A stretch of 64,000 nt of DNA, from contig NZ_CP043869.1 of the NCBI RefSeq assembly GCF_008630635.1, forward strand, positions 3,483,001 to 3,547,000, read 5' to 3'. Made by a program: the position numbers and the translations under genes. A model generated the notes under the pieces. The model did not search any database, was not told the origin of the DNA, and worked only from the letters and a program-made list of their open reading frames with translations. Shown one piece after another: positions 35,371-43,163 of this stretch (the first letter of the stretch is position 1; each line of letters starts with the position of its first letter). The stretch is from Neptunomonas concharum (GTDB lineage: Bacteria; Pseudomonadota; Gammaproteobacteria; Pseudomonadales; Balneatricaceae).

Positions 35371-36861
35371 TTATTCTTTCAGAGATAGACCGCTAAGCAC
35401 TTCCCGAAAGCTGTTCAAACCGGCCTCAAGATTTTCGATAATCTCTTCGGCCAGCTCATCCGGCTCAGGCAGGTTATCTAAATCGGTCAGGCTTTTGCCT
35501 TTTAGCCAGAAGATATCCAAACTGGTTTTATCCCGCGCCAGCAGCTCCTCAATAGGATATTTCCGCCAGCGGCCTTCGGGGTTATTTTCTGGGTGCCACG
35601 TCTCTTCGCGCTGAGCAGGGTTTTGCGGGTTGTAGCAGGCAATAAAGTCGGCCAAATCCTCAAAGCGCAGCGGCTTTTTCTTTAGCGTATGGTGAATATT
35701 GGTGCGGTAATCGTAGAACCAGACTTCCTTCGTCCACGGCTCTGGACTTGCTGGCTTATTATCAAGGAACAGCACATTCGCCTTAACGCCATTGGCGTAG
35801 AAAATTCCTGTTGGCAAACGCAAAATGGTATGAAGATTAGTATTTTCTAACAGCTTCTTACGAATGGTTTCGCCTGCGCCACCTTCAAATAACACGTTGT
35901 CCGGCACCACAATCGCTGCCTTACCGGTGGTTTTCAACATACTGCGAATATGCTGCACAAAGTTCAGCTGTTTGTTAGAGGTGGTCGCCCAAAAATCTTG
36001 GCGGTTGTAGGTTAGCTCATCGGTTTCCTGCTCGCCCTCTTCGTTGGTAAAGCTCATGGCGCTTTTCTTACCAAATGGCGGGTTGGCCAGCACATAGTCC
36101 ACATTAACTGGGCTGGCCGCGATCAGTGCATCATTGGGGGATACAAGGCTCTCACCGTCGATCTCGCCGATGTTATGCAAAAACATATTCATCAAACACA
36201 GACGGCGCGTGTTAGCGACGATCTCATTACCATGGAAGGTGCTGTGCTTTAGAAACTGCTTTTGCTCTTTATCTAACGCGTAGTTTTCTGGGTTTGTAAG
36301 AAAGTCATAAGCCGCCAAGAAGAAGCCACCCGTACCGCACGAAGGATCGGCAATGGTTTTGTTGGGTTCTGGGCGAACACACTCCACCATCGCGCGGATT
36401 AAAGGCCGTGGCGTAAAGTATTGCCCCGCACCCGATTTGGTATCTTCCGCGTTCTTTTCCAGCAACCCTTCGTAGATATCGCCTTTGACATCCGCCCCCA
36501 TCACAAGCCAGCTGGTACTGTCGATCATATCAATTAAACGATATAGCTTAGCTGGGTCTTGAATCTTGTTTTGCGCCTTCGTAAAAATCTGCCCTAGCAT
36601 CCCTTTTTGCTTACCCAATTCCCTTAGCAGTTCCACATACAGCACCTCAAGCTCTGCGCCTTTTTTGCTGGTCAGTGCCTGCCAGTTGTACTTGGCCGGA
36701 ATACCCACATCACGCGAGTAAGGCGGCTTGGCATACTCATCGGCCATTTTCAGGAAGATCAGATAAGTCAGCTGTTCAAGATAGTCGCCATAACCCACGC
36801 CATCATCACGTAACGTGGTGCAAAAACTCCAAACACGGGAAATAATCGAAGCAGTATTCAT
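35371..36861 (-). CDS. hsdM: Type I restriction-modification methyltransferase subunit HsdM
   Basis: A 496-aa N6-adenine methyltransferase. N-terminal helical HsdM domain (about residues 1-130), then SAM motif I DPSCGTGGFFLAAYDFL and catalytic motif IV NPPFGKKSAM, plus the GQYFTPRPLIRAMV lead-in. It works with HsdS to methylate and, with HsdR, to restrict. The ATG at 36861 directly abuts the TAA of the upstream AlbA-type gene (TAAATG), so the two are translationally coupled. Unusually it is last in the cluster and separated from hsdS by an unrelated gene. Confidence 0.95.
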   Translation of the reverse strand: MNTASIISRVWSFCTTLRDDGVGYGDYLEQLTYLIFLKMADEYAKPPYSRDVGIPAKYNWQALTSKKGAELEVLYVELLRELGKQKGMLGQIFTKAQNKIQDPAKLYRLIDMIDSTSWLVMGADVKGDIYEGLLEKNAEDTKSGAGQYFTPRPLIRAMVECVRPEPNKTIADPSCGTGGFFLAAYDFLTNPENYALDKEQKQFLKHSTFHGNEIVANTRRLCLMNMFLHNIGEIDGESLVSPNDALIAASPVNVDYVLANPPFGKKSAMSFTNEEGEQETDELTYNRQDFWATTSNKQLNFVQHIRSMLKTTGKAAIVVPDNVLFEGGAGETIRKKLLENTNLHTILRLPTGIFYANGVKANVLFLDNKPASPEPWTKEVWFYDYRTNIHHTLKKKPLRFEDLADFIACYNPQNPAQREETWHPENNPEGRWRKYPIEELLARDKTSLDIFWLKGKSLTDLDNLPEPDELAEEIIENLEAGLNSFREVLSGLSLKE

Positions 36862-38433
36862 TTAAGGTTTGTCCTTAGTCGCAAGCACCTGCTTGCCTAA
36901 ATCAGTTAAACGGTATTTTTGTAGTCGGCTTTGGGGTTTATCTGGCACAGTCATAGCGATAAAGCCTGCGTTTAAAGCCGGTTTAATATAGGTTTCACGG
37001 AAGTGTTCATCATGCTTTAGGCCTATTTTGGCCTGCAATTCTCGTCGAGTCATCTCGCCTTCCATAAGCATTAGCAGACGAATCATGTCATCGGTGACTT
37101 CCCCGGTGACTTCCCCGGTGACTTCCCCGGTGACTTCCGGGGTAGTCGGTATTTCAGGCTCGACAAAAGCCTGATGAATCGGCAAACGAATCAAGAAGTA
37201 ACTGCGTTCATCATCGGTTTCGAACTCAGGTTTTGGAGAGCCATTGGCGCGCATGACACGCAGGATCTTCGGCACGCCTGTCGAGCGGCCCTCAGTTAAA
37301 TCCAGCTCTTTTAAAAACTCACCAATACGGCGATTACGGTAGCGGCGGCTGACCGCTTTACCCGCCTGCAAATCCTCTAGACGAATTGAGCGATCAGGGC
37401 CGGGAAAACTCAGCACCACCAGTTCGTTACCATCAATACGGATTTCAATCGGCTCACGAATTTCATAGGAGCGGTGATACACGGCATTCACCACCGCTTC
37501 TTCAATCGCCGCCAACGGGAAATTCCAAAAGCGCTCAGCTTCTGGGCGATCAGCGTGCTTAATCACACCTTCTTTTAGATACAGATTATTGATGTAGGTA
37601 AGCGCATCTTGGGTGATGCGAGCTAACGGGCCTTTAAAGATTTTCTCTTCAAAGCGATCACCACCCGCCCCTTCAGGGAAATACACCACGTCAATTTGGG
37701 TCGCAGGGAAAAACTGCTCAGGATGCTCGTTAAAAAACAGCAAGCCAACATTCTTAGGAAAAACCGCTTCCGTTGGGCCACCTACCACGTTCATCCGGCG
37801 CCCAAGTGTTTCCATGTCTAGATCACGGGCTTCTGTAAGTAGCTCACTACCAATATCTTGCAGAAAATCACGCATCAAATAGGCGGATAGATCATTTAAA
37901 GTCGCATTTTGACGATAGCGATCATCAAACGGCACTGTTGCCGCAAGGGTTAATAACTCCCGCTCATCCTCACCCGAGGCTTTTACTGTGCTGGTGTGTT
38001 TACGCAGGTAATAAGCCCAATCGGCTTTATTGCCCAGGCTGGTTTTGGCTTTATAGGGGCGTGTTTCGCCACCCGGTGCCCATAGCACCAGGATGGTTTT
38101 GCCCTGCACCTCATAGGTGGCCGTTAACGGGTGATAGGATGGTCTGATTGCAGCGTTCCCAAGGTTTAAGATTTCTTTTTGGATCGCATCAATCTGTTCC
38201 GGTAACAGGCCAACGGGCGGCATCACGGGCTGACCGTTCTGTTCTGCCACACCGATCACCACATAACCACCGCCCAAATTGTGAAAGTCATTCGCGAAGG
38301 CACAAAGCGTACGCAGGATAGACTCCGGATTCCAACCTTCCTTGTACTCAATCCGTTCGCTTTCCACCGTGCGACGATGCAGCAAATCCTCAATATTAAT
38401 CGGCAGTTTTATCGTCATAGTGCCTTTATCCAT
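36862..38433 (-). CDS. Schlafen/AlbA_2-type ATP-binding regulator inserted in the hsd cluster
   Basis: A 523-aa protein. Residues about 15-130 form an AlbA_2/schlafen-type domain (ESERIEYKEGWNPESILRTLCAFAN, GGGYVVIGVAEQNGQPVMP). Residues about 290-420 carry a GHKL-like ATP-binding segment (IEEAVVNAVYHRSYE, then LSFPGPDRSI and RRYRNRRIGEFL). A (TGEV)n linker lies at 431-446, then a winged-helix-like C-terminus (MTRRELQAKIGLKHDEHFRETYIKPALNAGFI). Such proteins are annotated as transcriptional regulators or RecG-like ATP-binding proteins; roles in defence islands are suspected but undefined. It is translationally coupled to hsdM. Confidence 0.85.
   Translation of the reverse strand: MDKGTMTIKLPINIEDLLHRRTVESERIEYKEGWNPESILRTLCAFANDFHNLGGGYVVIGVAEQNGQPVMPPVGLLPEQIDAIQKEILNLGNAAIRPSYHPLTATYEVQGKTILVLWAPGGETRPYKAKTSLGNKADWAYYLRKHTSTVKASGEDERELLTLAATVPFDDRYRQNATLNDLSAYLMRDFLQDIGSELLTEARDLDMETLGRRMNVVGGPTEAVFPKNVGLLFFNEHPEQFFPATQIDVVYFPEGAGGDRFEEKIFKGPLARITQDALTYINNLYLKEGVIKHADRPEAERFWNFPLAAIEEAVVNAVYHRSYEIREPIEIRIDGNELVVLSFPGPDRSIRLEDLQAGKAVSRRYRNRRIGEFLKELDLTEGRSTGVPKILRVMRANGSPKPEFETDDERSYFLIRLPIHQAFVEPEIPTTPEVTGEVTGEVTGEVTDDMIRLLMLMEGEMTRRELQAKIGLKHDEHFRETYIKPALNAGFIAMTVPDKPQSRLQKYRLTDLGKQVLATKDKP
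37093..37140 (-). repeat. 12-bp in-frame tandem repeat coding (TGEV)n
   Basis: The unit GGTGACTTCCCC (plus strand) is repeated almost four times without a break (units begin 37093, 37105, 37117, 37129; the last is degenerate at its end). Because the unit is 12 bp, copy-number change alters only linker length, not frame. Confidence 0.95.
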
Positions 38434-38520
38434 TTTATAACCCTGAGTTCTAAGTGATCGGCAAATTTCCTTACGTGCCGGTTTCTACTTCACAGCAAAA
38501 ACAACCATGTCGCAATGCCA

Positions 38521-38631
38521 ATCAAACAACCGTCAAACAAATTTATTTTTATAAGCCTTTGATTTAGATTAACTTTTTAATATTAAGAGATGTTTTTACG
38601 CCTTTCAGTCAAACAACGGTCAAGCAAATTT
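38521..38631. repeat. Helically phased TCAAACAA direct repeats
   Basis: TCAAACAA starts at 38521 and 38532 (11 bp apart). The related pair starts at 38609 and 38620 (the second reads TCAAGCAA). Spacing within pairs is one helical turn, and between pairs 88 bp, eight turns. This is a typical layout for cooperative regulator binding. Confidence 0.8.
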
Positions 38632-38768
38632 CTTGGCTAGTGATGGCTCTATATGAAACCTAAAATGTCTAAAAAATCTAACCACCCACCATTTATACAT
38701 TCTAAAAGCTTTTATTTTTCAGTTAGTTAAAAGATAACTAAGCAGGATAAATGTTTAGAAATAGCTAA

Positions 38769-38799
38769 AAATGTCTAAACAAAGCAAGCTTAGACATTT
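38769..38799. terminator. Perfect 10-bp inverted repeat just past hsdS
   Basis: AAATGTCTAA and TTAGACATTT flank an 11-nt spacer. On the minus strand a TTTTTAGC tail follows, so it could terminate hsdS. Because the half-site recurs at 38663, an operator role is equally possible. Confidence 0.5.
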
Positions 38800-38801
38800 A
38801 G

Positions 38802-40151
38802 TTATTCGCTGGCCTCCTTTGCTTTACGACCACGCTTTGCGGGTGCCTTTTTCGCCTTTACGTCCGAAGCGGCTTTCTCGGCTTGGATACGTGCCAGTAG
38901 TTCACTGGCCGGCTCGTCGTTTGGATCTTGCGGCACTAACTGACCGGAAAAGGCTTTTTTCAAGATGGATTGGCGTAGGGTTTCGGCTTTCATAAGTTGC
39001 TGCTCTAATGCATACAACTGAGCATCAACAACTGATAATTTTTTATCAATAATGTCAGTTGTCGTTTTCTGTTCAACAAGTGAAGGTAAAGAAAGTATGA
39101 AACTTTTTACGTGCTGTTGATTTATCTTGTAAATACCAGCGGTAGTTCTAGCCGAACTTTCTATTTGGTTTCTTATTAATCTGGATTCCCAAAGGTAACT
39201 AAAAAAGGAAGGTATGACCTTCGTTTTATCAAGTCTTATGCGCATCATGGTATCGGGAAATGCAACTTCAATTATTGGGCCAGTGACTAACCCACCTCTC
39301 CCTACAAGGTGCTTACTTCCATTTCCTCTAGAAAAAAGAAAATCACCTTCTTTTACAATGTAATTCTGAGCCTCATCCTTATTCCACGCTCCTTCCTTGA
39401 ACTCATTCAAGTCTAATTTGCCATTTTTCAGCGCAGTTAGTCTTAAAACCGGGAAACCTCCAGCTTTATCTTTCACCGAGCGGCCATTGGATGGCCCTAG
39501 AAGTGATATGTCCTTGATAGTTATAGCCTGCCAAGATGTTTTATCGACACAATTGTCCTCACGCCATTGCTCGGTGAGTTTGCCTTCGAAGGCGTGTTTA
39601 AGCACGGCCTGACGGTAGACTTTTAGTTGCTCGCGGGCGGTTTTTAGCGCGGCAATACCGTTATCCAGCTCGGAGAACAGCTCTTCGATTTTAGCAACGA
39701 TTCGTTTTTGTTCGTTAGTTGGAGAAAGCAAAACCTCAGTCTCTTCAAATTTCCCCTTAGTAACATGGACCATTCCTGATCCATGGGCTTTAGCATATAG
39801 CTCAGCTGTAATTTTAGATAAAAGGTAATAAATATAATTTTTATCTACGCCGCTTTTAGGCATTACATTAAATATATGTTGATTGAGCCAAGCGTCATCA
39901 CCCTTCCATATATGTGCCCCAAGAGAAGCTGACCACGCAAATAGTAAATCACCTTTCTTCACAGAATATTTATCTTCGTGACTCTGATCCGAAAAGTTAT
40001 AAACAGCATCCGGTTTGTTTAAATTTTGGATACGAATAATTGGCTTTCCATTAGTTTTCCATTCGGTTGGCTTAAATGCACGTCCATTAACGTAGTTAGC
40101 CAAATCGCCAATAGTTGCTTTAGTCCAGTTAGCAGGAAATTGCTTTTCCAT
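38802..40151 (-). CDS. hsdS: Type I restriction-modification specificity subunit HsdS
   Basis: A 449-aa HsdS with two target-recognition domains. TRD1 (about residues 8-150, WTKATIGDLANYVNGRAFKP) is followed by the conserved spacer helix (KRIVAKIEELFSELDNGIAALKTAREQLKVYRQAVLKHAF). TRD2 (about 210-370) is followed by a second spacer and a basic tail rich in Lys/Ala (VKAKKAPAKRGRKAKE). I start it at ATG 40151, which overlaps the hsdR TGA by one base (TGATG), rather than GTG 40154. The recognition sequence cannot be read from the protein by eye. Confidence 0.93.
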   Translation of the reverse strand: MEKQFPANWTKATIGDLANYVNGRAFKPTEWKTNGKPIIRIQNLNKPDAVYNFSDQSHEDKYSVKKGDLLFAWSASLGAHIWKGDDAWLNQHIFNVMPKSGVDKNYIYYLLSKITAELYAKAHGSGMVHVTKGKFEETEVLLSPTNEQKRIVAKIEELFSELDNGIAALKTAREQLKVYRQAVLKHAFEGKLTEQWREDNCVDKTSWQAITIKDISLLGPSNGRSVKDKAGGFPVLRLTALKNGKLDLNEFKEGAWNKDEAQNYIVKEGDFLFSRGNGSKHLVGRGGLVTGPIIEVAFPDTMMRIRLDKTKVIPSFFSYLWESRLIRNQIESSARTTAGIYKINQQHVKSFILSLPSLVEQKTTTDIIDKKLSVVDAQLYALEQQLMKAETLRQSILKKAFSGQLVPQDPNDEPASELLARIQAEKAASDVKAKKAPAKRGRKAKEASE

Positions 40152-42985
40152 CACGCCACCAACTCCCGATTCAGCTCTTCAATCACCCAATCCATATTGT
40201 CGCCAAACTGCTGGTACATGCCCATTAGGCCGCCTTTGGCATCGAAGGGGGTCATCTCCAAATCATCGCGCTCAAAGTGGAACGAGCTGGTGATATGGTC
40301 GCGGATGGCGTGCAGCCACTGCATCTGCTGTTCGTTGAATTTATTACTGCCACCGGCGTGGTACTTCATTATCCAGTCCTGAAAATTCTTTCTTACGGTG
40401 TTGCTAAAAGGGGTGATGTGCTGATCTATTCCACAAACACGGCGAATCAATGCTACCAGTGCTGCGAGTTCGGTCAGCGGATTTTCACCCTGACCTCTTT
40501 TTTCAGAAACACCATCCAAATGGGCATACGCCTGCCAAATACGCAGGGGTGCCAGCGTGGGGCGGTCTTGCTTAAGCTTATCTAGCAGCGCTTTGATCTG
40601 TGTATAGGTGACTTCGCTACGACGTGCCGGTGTGCGGAAATACAGGGTTAGCGCATCAATCTGGTCGGCGTTTTCGCTCAAGTAGTCGGCAAAGGCTTGC
40701 GTCAGGGCTTTGGCGTTTTCGGTGGTTTCGCCCGCCCATTCGGCTTTAATTAATTTATCCAGATCCTCGTGCACAATGGTTTGTTCTTTATCACGGCGGA
40801 TCGAGTCGATCAGTTCAATCCACTCGCCATTAAACACATTAGCAACTTCGCTCACCAGCTGATGCTGGGCTTGGTTGCGAGCCTCTTCGCCGGGGTCGGT
40901 GCCTGCGGGTTGGCCTGTTATTTCCAGCGCTTTTTGCTCGACACGGTCGCCATCAATGGCGTTAAACAGCTCTCCTACAATGACCAGCAGTGGCGTGCCA
41001 CCGGCTTTGTCGGCAATGCGGGCGCGCTCTTTGTCATCCAATTGTTTATCTAAGCGCGCTAAGCGCCCTGCCAGTGATGACACAGTATCGCTGTCACTTG
41101 CCCCCATCATCACGCCCATGGCTAAGTCTTTGAGTGACACACTGGGTTTGGTTATCAGTGGCTGGCTGGCGGTTTTTACCGATTTGGTAACGCCAATGGC
41201 ATCGACAATCACATAGTGGGTTTTTGCGCTGGGTGCAGAGGGTGTGACTTTGTTCAGGCTGTCTTTATCCAGTGTGCGGGTGCCGCGGCCTTTCATCTGC
41301 TCGAAGTAGTTTTTGCTTTTGACATCGCGCATAAACAGCAGACATTCGAGCGCCTTGACATCGGTGCCGGTGGCGATCATATCTACCGTTACGGCAATGC
41401 GTGGGTAGTAGTCGTTACGGAACTGGGCCAGTACCGATTTTGGGTCTTCGCCTTTTTCCAGTACGCTACCGTCGCTGTCGGTTTTGTCGTTGGCAACGCG
41501 GTAGGTGATCTTTTTGCAGAACTGGTTGCTTTCGCCAAACTCTTCGCGCACGCACTGAATAATGTCATCGGCGTGGCTGTCGGTTTTTGCAAAGATCAGG
41601 GTTTTGGGTACTTCTTTACGACCGGGGAATATCGTCGGCAGCGCATCTTTGAAGGTGCGGATCACGGTACGAATCTGGTCGGGGTTTACAATATTGCGAT
41701 CTAGTTGTTTGGCGCTGTAGGTTTCATCCTGATCTTGTGCCTCCCAGCGTTTTTTGCGGGTGGTTCGTTCGCGGCGCTCAACCTGTTGCTTCGCTTCTAT
41801 CTTGCCGCCCTGTTTGGTTTTTTCGGTTTCGATAACAAAGATTTCGTTACCGACGTTAACGCCATCGGCCACGGCTTTTTCGTGGTCGTATTCGCTCACT
41901 ACGTTTTTGCGGAAGAAACCGTAGGTGCGGTTATCCGGCGTGGCGGTCAGGCCCACCAGATAGGCATCAAAATACTCCAGCACCTGCCGCCACAGGTTGT
42001 AGATTGAGCGGTGACATTCATCAATGATGATGACATCAAAAAACTCCGGCGGGATTTTTTCGTTATACACCACCGGCAGCGGCTCTTTGGGGCGAGTGTA
42101 TTGCTCGGCGGGGTTTTGTTCTTCGAGCGCTTCGTCTAGTGGTTCATCTTTTAAGATGGAATACATGCGCTGAATGGTGCTGATGCACACTTGCGCATCT
42201 TTGGCGATGTATTGGTTTTTTAAGCGCTGTACGGTGTATAGCTCGGTGAATTTGCGGTTATCGTCGTTGGGAACAAAGCTCATAAACTCTTGTTCGGCTT
42301 GTTCTCCCAAGTTTTTGGTGTCCACCAAAAAAAGAATACGGTTGGCACTGACTGGCTCACGCAACAGGCGATAACTGGCCGTAATGGCGGTAAAGGTTTT
42401 GCCGGAACCTGTGGCCATCTGTACCAGCGCGCGGGGTTTATCTTGTTTGAAAGACTCTTCAAGGTTGGTGATGGCGGTTATCTGGCAATCACGCAGGCCT
42501 TCTTTAATCAGGGGCGGAAAATCCTGTAAACGCCCGCGTAGACTTTTATGGTTAACGAGCGCTTCTTTAAGCCATTTGGCAAGGGTTTCGGGGCGGTGAA
42601 AGTTAAACACTTCACGCGAGCGTGGGCGTGGGTCTAGACCATCGGTAAAACGGGTAATCACACCGGTGCTTTCATAAACAAAGCGCAAAGGCTGGCTGTT
42701 ATTCACCCACTTTAACGTAGCGTTGGCATACCCTTGGGACTGGTCTTCAACGGTGGTGATCTTCTCGCCCCAGGTTTCGGGTTTGGCTTCAATCACGCCC
42801 ACGGCCTGTTTATCTACAAACAGTACATAATCCGCCGGGCCTACATCGGTCTGGTACTCCCGAACTGCAACGCCAGTGGCGGCAGAAAAGTCGATCTTTT
42901 TCTTATCCTGCACAACCCATCCCGCGTGGGTCAGCAAAGCATCTATTTGGTCACGGGCTTTTTGTTCGGGGTTTTGGTTGACCAT
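40151..42985 (-). CDS. hsdR: Type I restriction enzyme motor/nuclease subunit HsdR
   Basis: A 944-aa HsdR. The N-terminal PD-(D/E)XK nuclease domain (about residues 1-150) shows a GPADYVLFVDKQAVGVIEAK strand pair. The SF2 translocase has Walker A ATGSGKTFTAI, DEAH-like IIIDECHRSIYNLW, LVGLTATPDNRT, and a late MKGRGTR motif VI. The C-terminal helical region binds the methylase. It uses ATP to translocate unmodified DNA and cut at a distance. Here it is the first gene of the cluster and starts about 180 nt downstream of the glmS stop on the same strand, with a 13-bp inverted repeat between. Confidence 0.94.
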   Translation of the reverse strand: MVNQNPEQKARDQIDALLTHAGWVVQDKKKIDFSAATGVAVREYQTDVGPADYVLFVDKQAVGVIEAKPETWGEKITTVEDQSQGYANATLKWVNNSQPLRFVYESTGVITRFTDGLDPRPRSREVFNFHRPETLAKWLKEALVNHKSLRGRLQDFPPLIKEGLRDCQITAITNLEESFKQDKPRALVQMATGSGKTFTAITASYRLLREPVSANRILFLVDTKNLGEQAEQEFMSFVPNDDNRKFTELYTVQRLKNQYIAKDAQVCISTIQRMYSILKDEPLDEALEEQNPAEQYTRPKEPLPVVYNEKIPPEFFDVIIIDECHRSIYNLWRQVLEYFDAYLVGLTATPDNRTYGFFRKNVVSEYDHEKAVADGVNVGNEIFVIETEKTKQGGKIEAKQQVERRERTTRKKRWEAQDQDETYSAKQLDRNIVNPDQIRTVIRTFKDALPTIFPGRKEVPKTLIFAKTDSHADDIIQCVREEFGESNQFCKKITYRVANDKTDSDGSVLEKGEDPKSVLAQFRNDYYPRIAVTVDMIATGTDVKALECLLFMRDVKSKNYFEQMKGRGTRTLDKDSLNKVTPSAPSAKTHYVIVDAIGVTKSVKTASQPLITKPSVSLKDLAMGVMMGASDSDTVSSLAGRLARLDKQLDDKERARIADKAGGTPLLVIVGELFNAIDGDRVEQKALEITGQPAGTDPGEEARNQAQHQLVSEVANVFNGEWIELIDSIRRDKEQTIVHEDLDKLIKAEWAGETTENAKALTQAFADYLSENADQIDALTLYFRTPARRSEVTYTQIKALLDKLKQDRPTLAPLRIWQAYAHLDGVSEKRGQGENPLTELAALVALIRRVCGIDQHITPFSNTVRKNFQDWIMKYHAGGSNKFNEQQMQWLHAIRDHITSSFHFERDDLEMTPFDAKGGLMGMYQQFGDNMDWVIEELNRELVA

Positions 42986-43059
42986 ATTTCACGTCCCTGT
43001 TTACTGATTGGCTTCGAACGCTTGGTACTTTGTGAATGAAATATAATTATGCGGGAAAC

Positions 43060-43097
43060 AACTGAACTATTCCTGTTTTATCAAGAATAGTTCAGTT
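43060..43097. repeat. Perfect 13-bp inverted repeat between glmS and hsdR
   Basis: AACTGAACTATTC (43060-43072) and GAATAGTTCAGTT (43085-43097) flank a 12-nt spacer. No T run follows directly on the minus strand, so it is either a weak glmS terminator or an operator or junction element of the island. It lies 67-104 nt past the glmS stop. Confidence 0.8.
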
Positions 43098-43163
43098 CCT
43101 GAGTATGATGCTTTTTTGTAAGTATGACAGCTTTTTGTTTCTACGCTTGTGCCATTTGGCTTA

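Larger units (their letters stand above)
38434..38801 (-). promoter_or_regulatory. AT-rich control region between hsdS and the AlbA-type gene
   Basis: This 368-nt gene-free stretch holds two classes of repeat. A 23-nt element with two copies of TCAAACAA 11 bp apart (38521-38543) is repeated 88 bp away (38609-38631, 21 of 23 identical). AAATGTCTAA occurs at 38663-38672 and again as a perfect palindrome with TTAGACATTT (38769-38778 / 38790-38799). The second half is visibly AT-rich. It probably carries the hsdS terminator and the promoter/operator of the AlbA-hsdM unit. Confidence 0.55.

Noticed and set aside
37093-37140. CRISPR-like repeat array
   Set aside because: The repeats are contiguous 12-bp units without spacers and lie in a coding frame.
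41216-41704. Antisense open frame (162 codons) opposite hsdR
   Set aside because: Several overlapping antisense frames occur here and none resembles a protein; shadows of hsdR codon use.
43100-43163. Tn7 or Tn7-like end next to glmS
   Set aside because: No TGT...ACA end repeats and no tns genes are visible; only the location suggests such an element.
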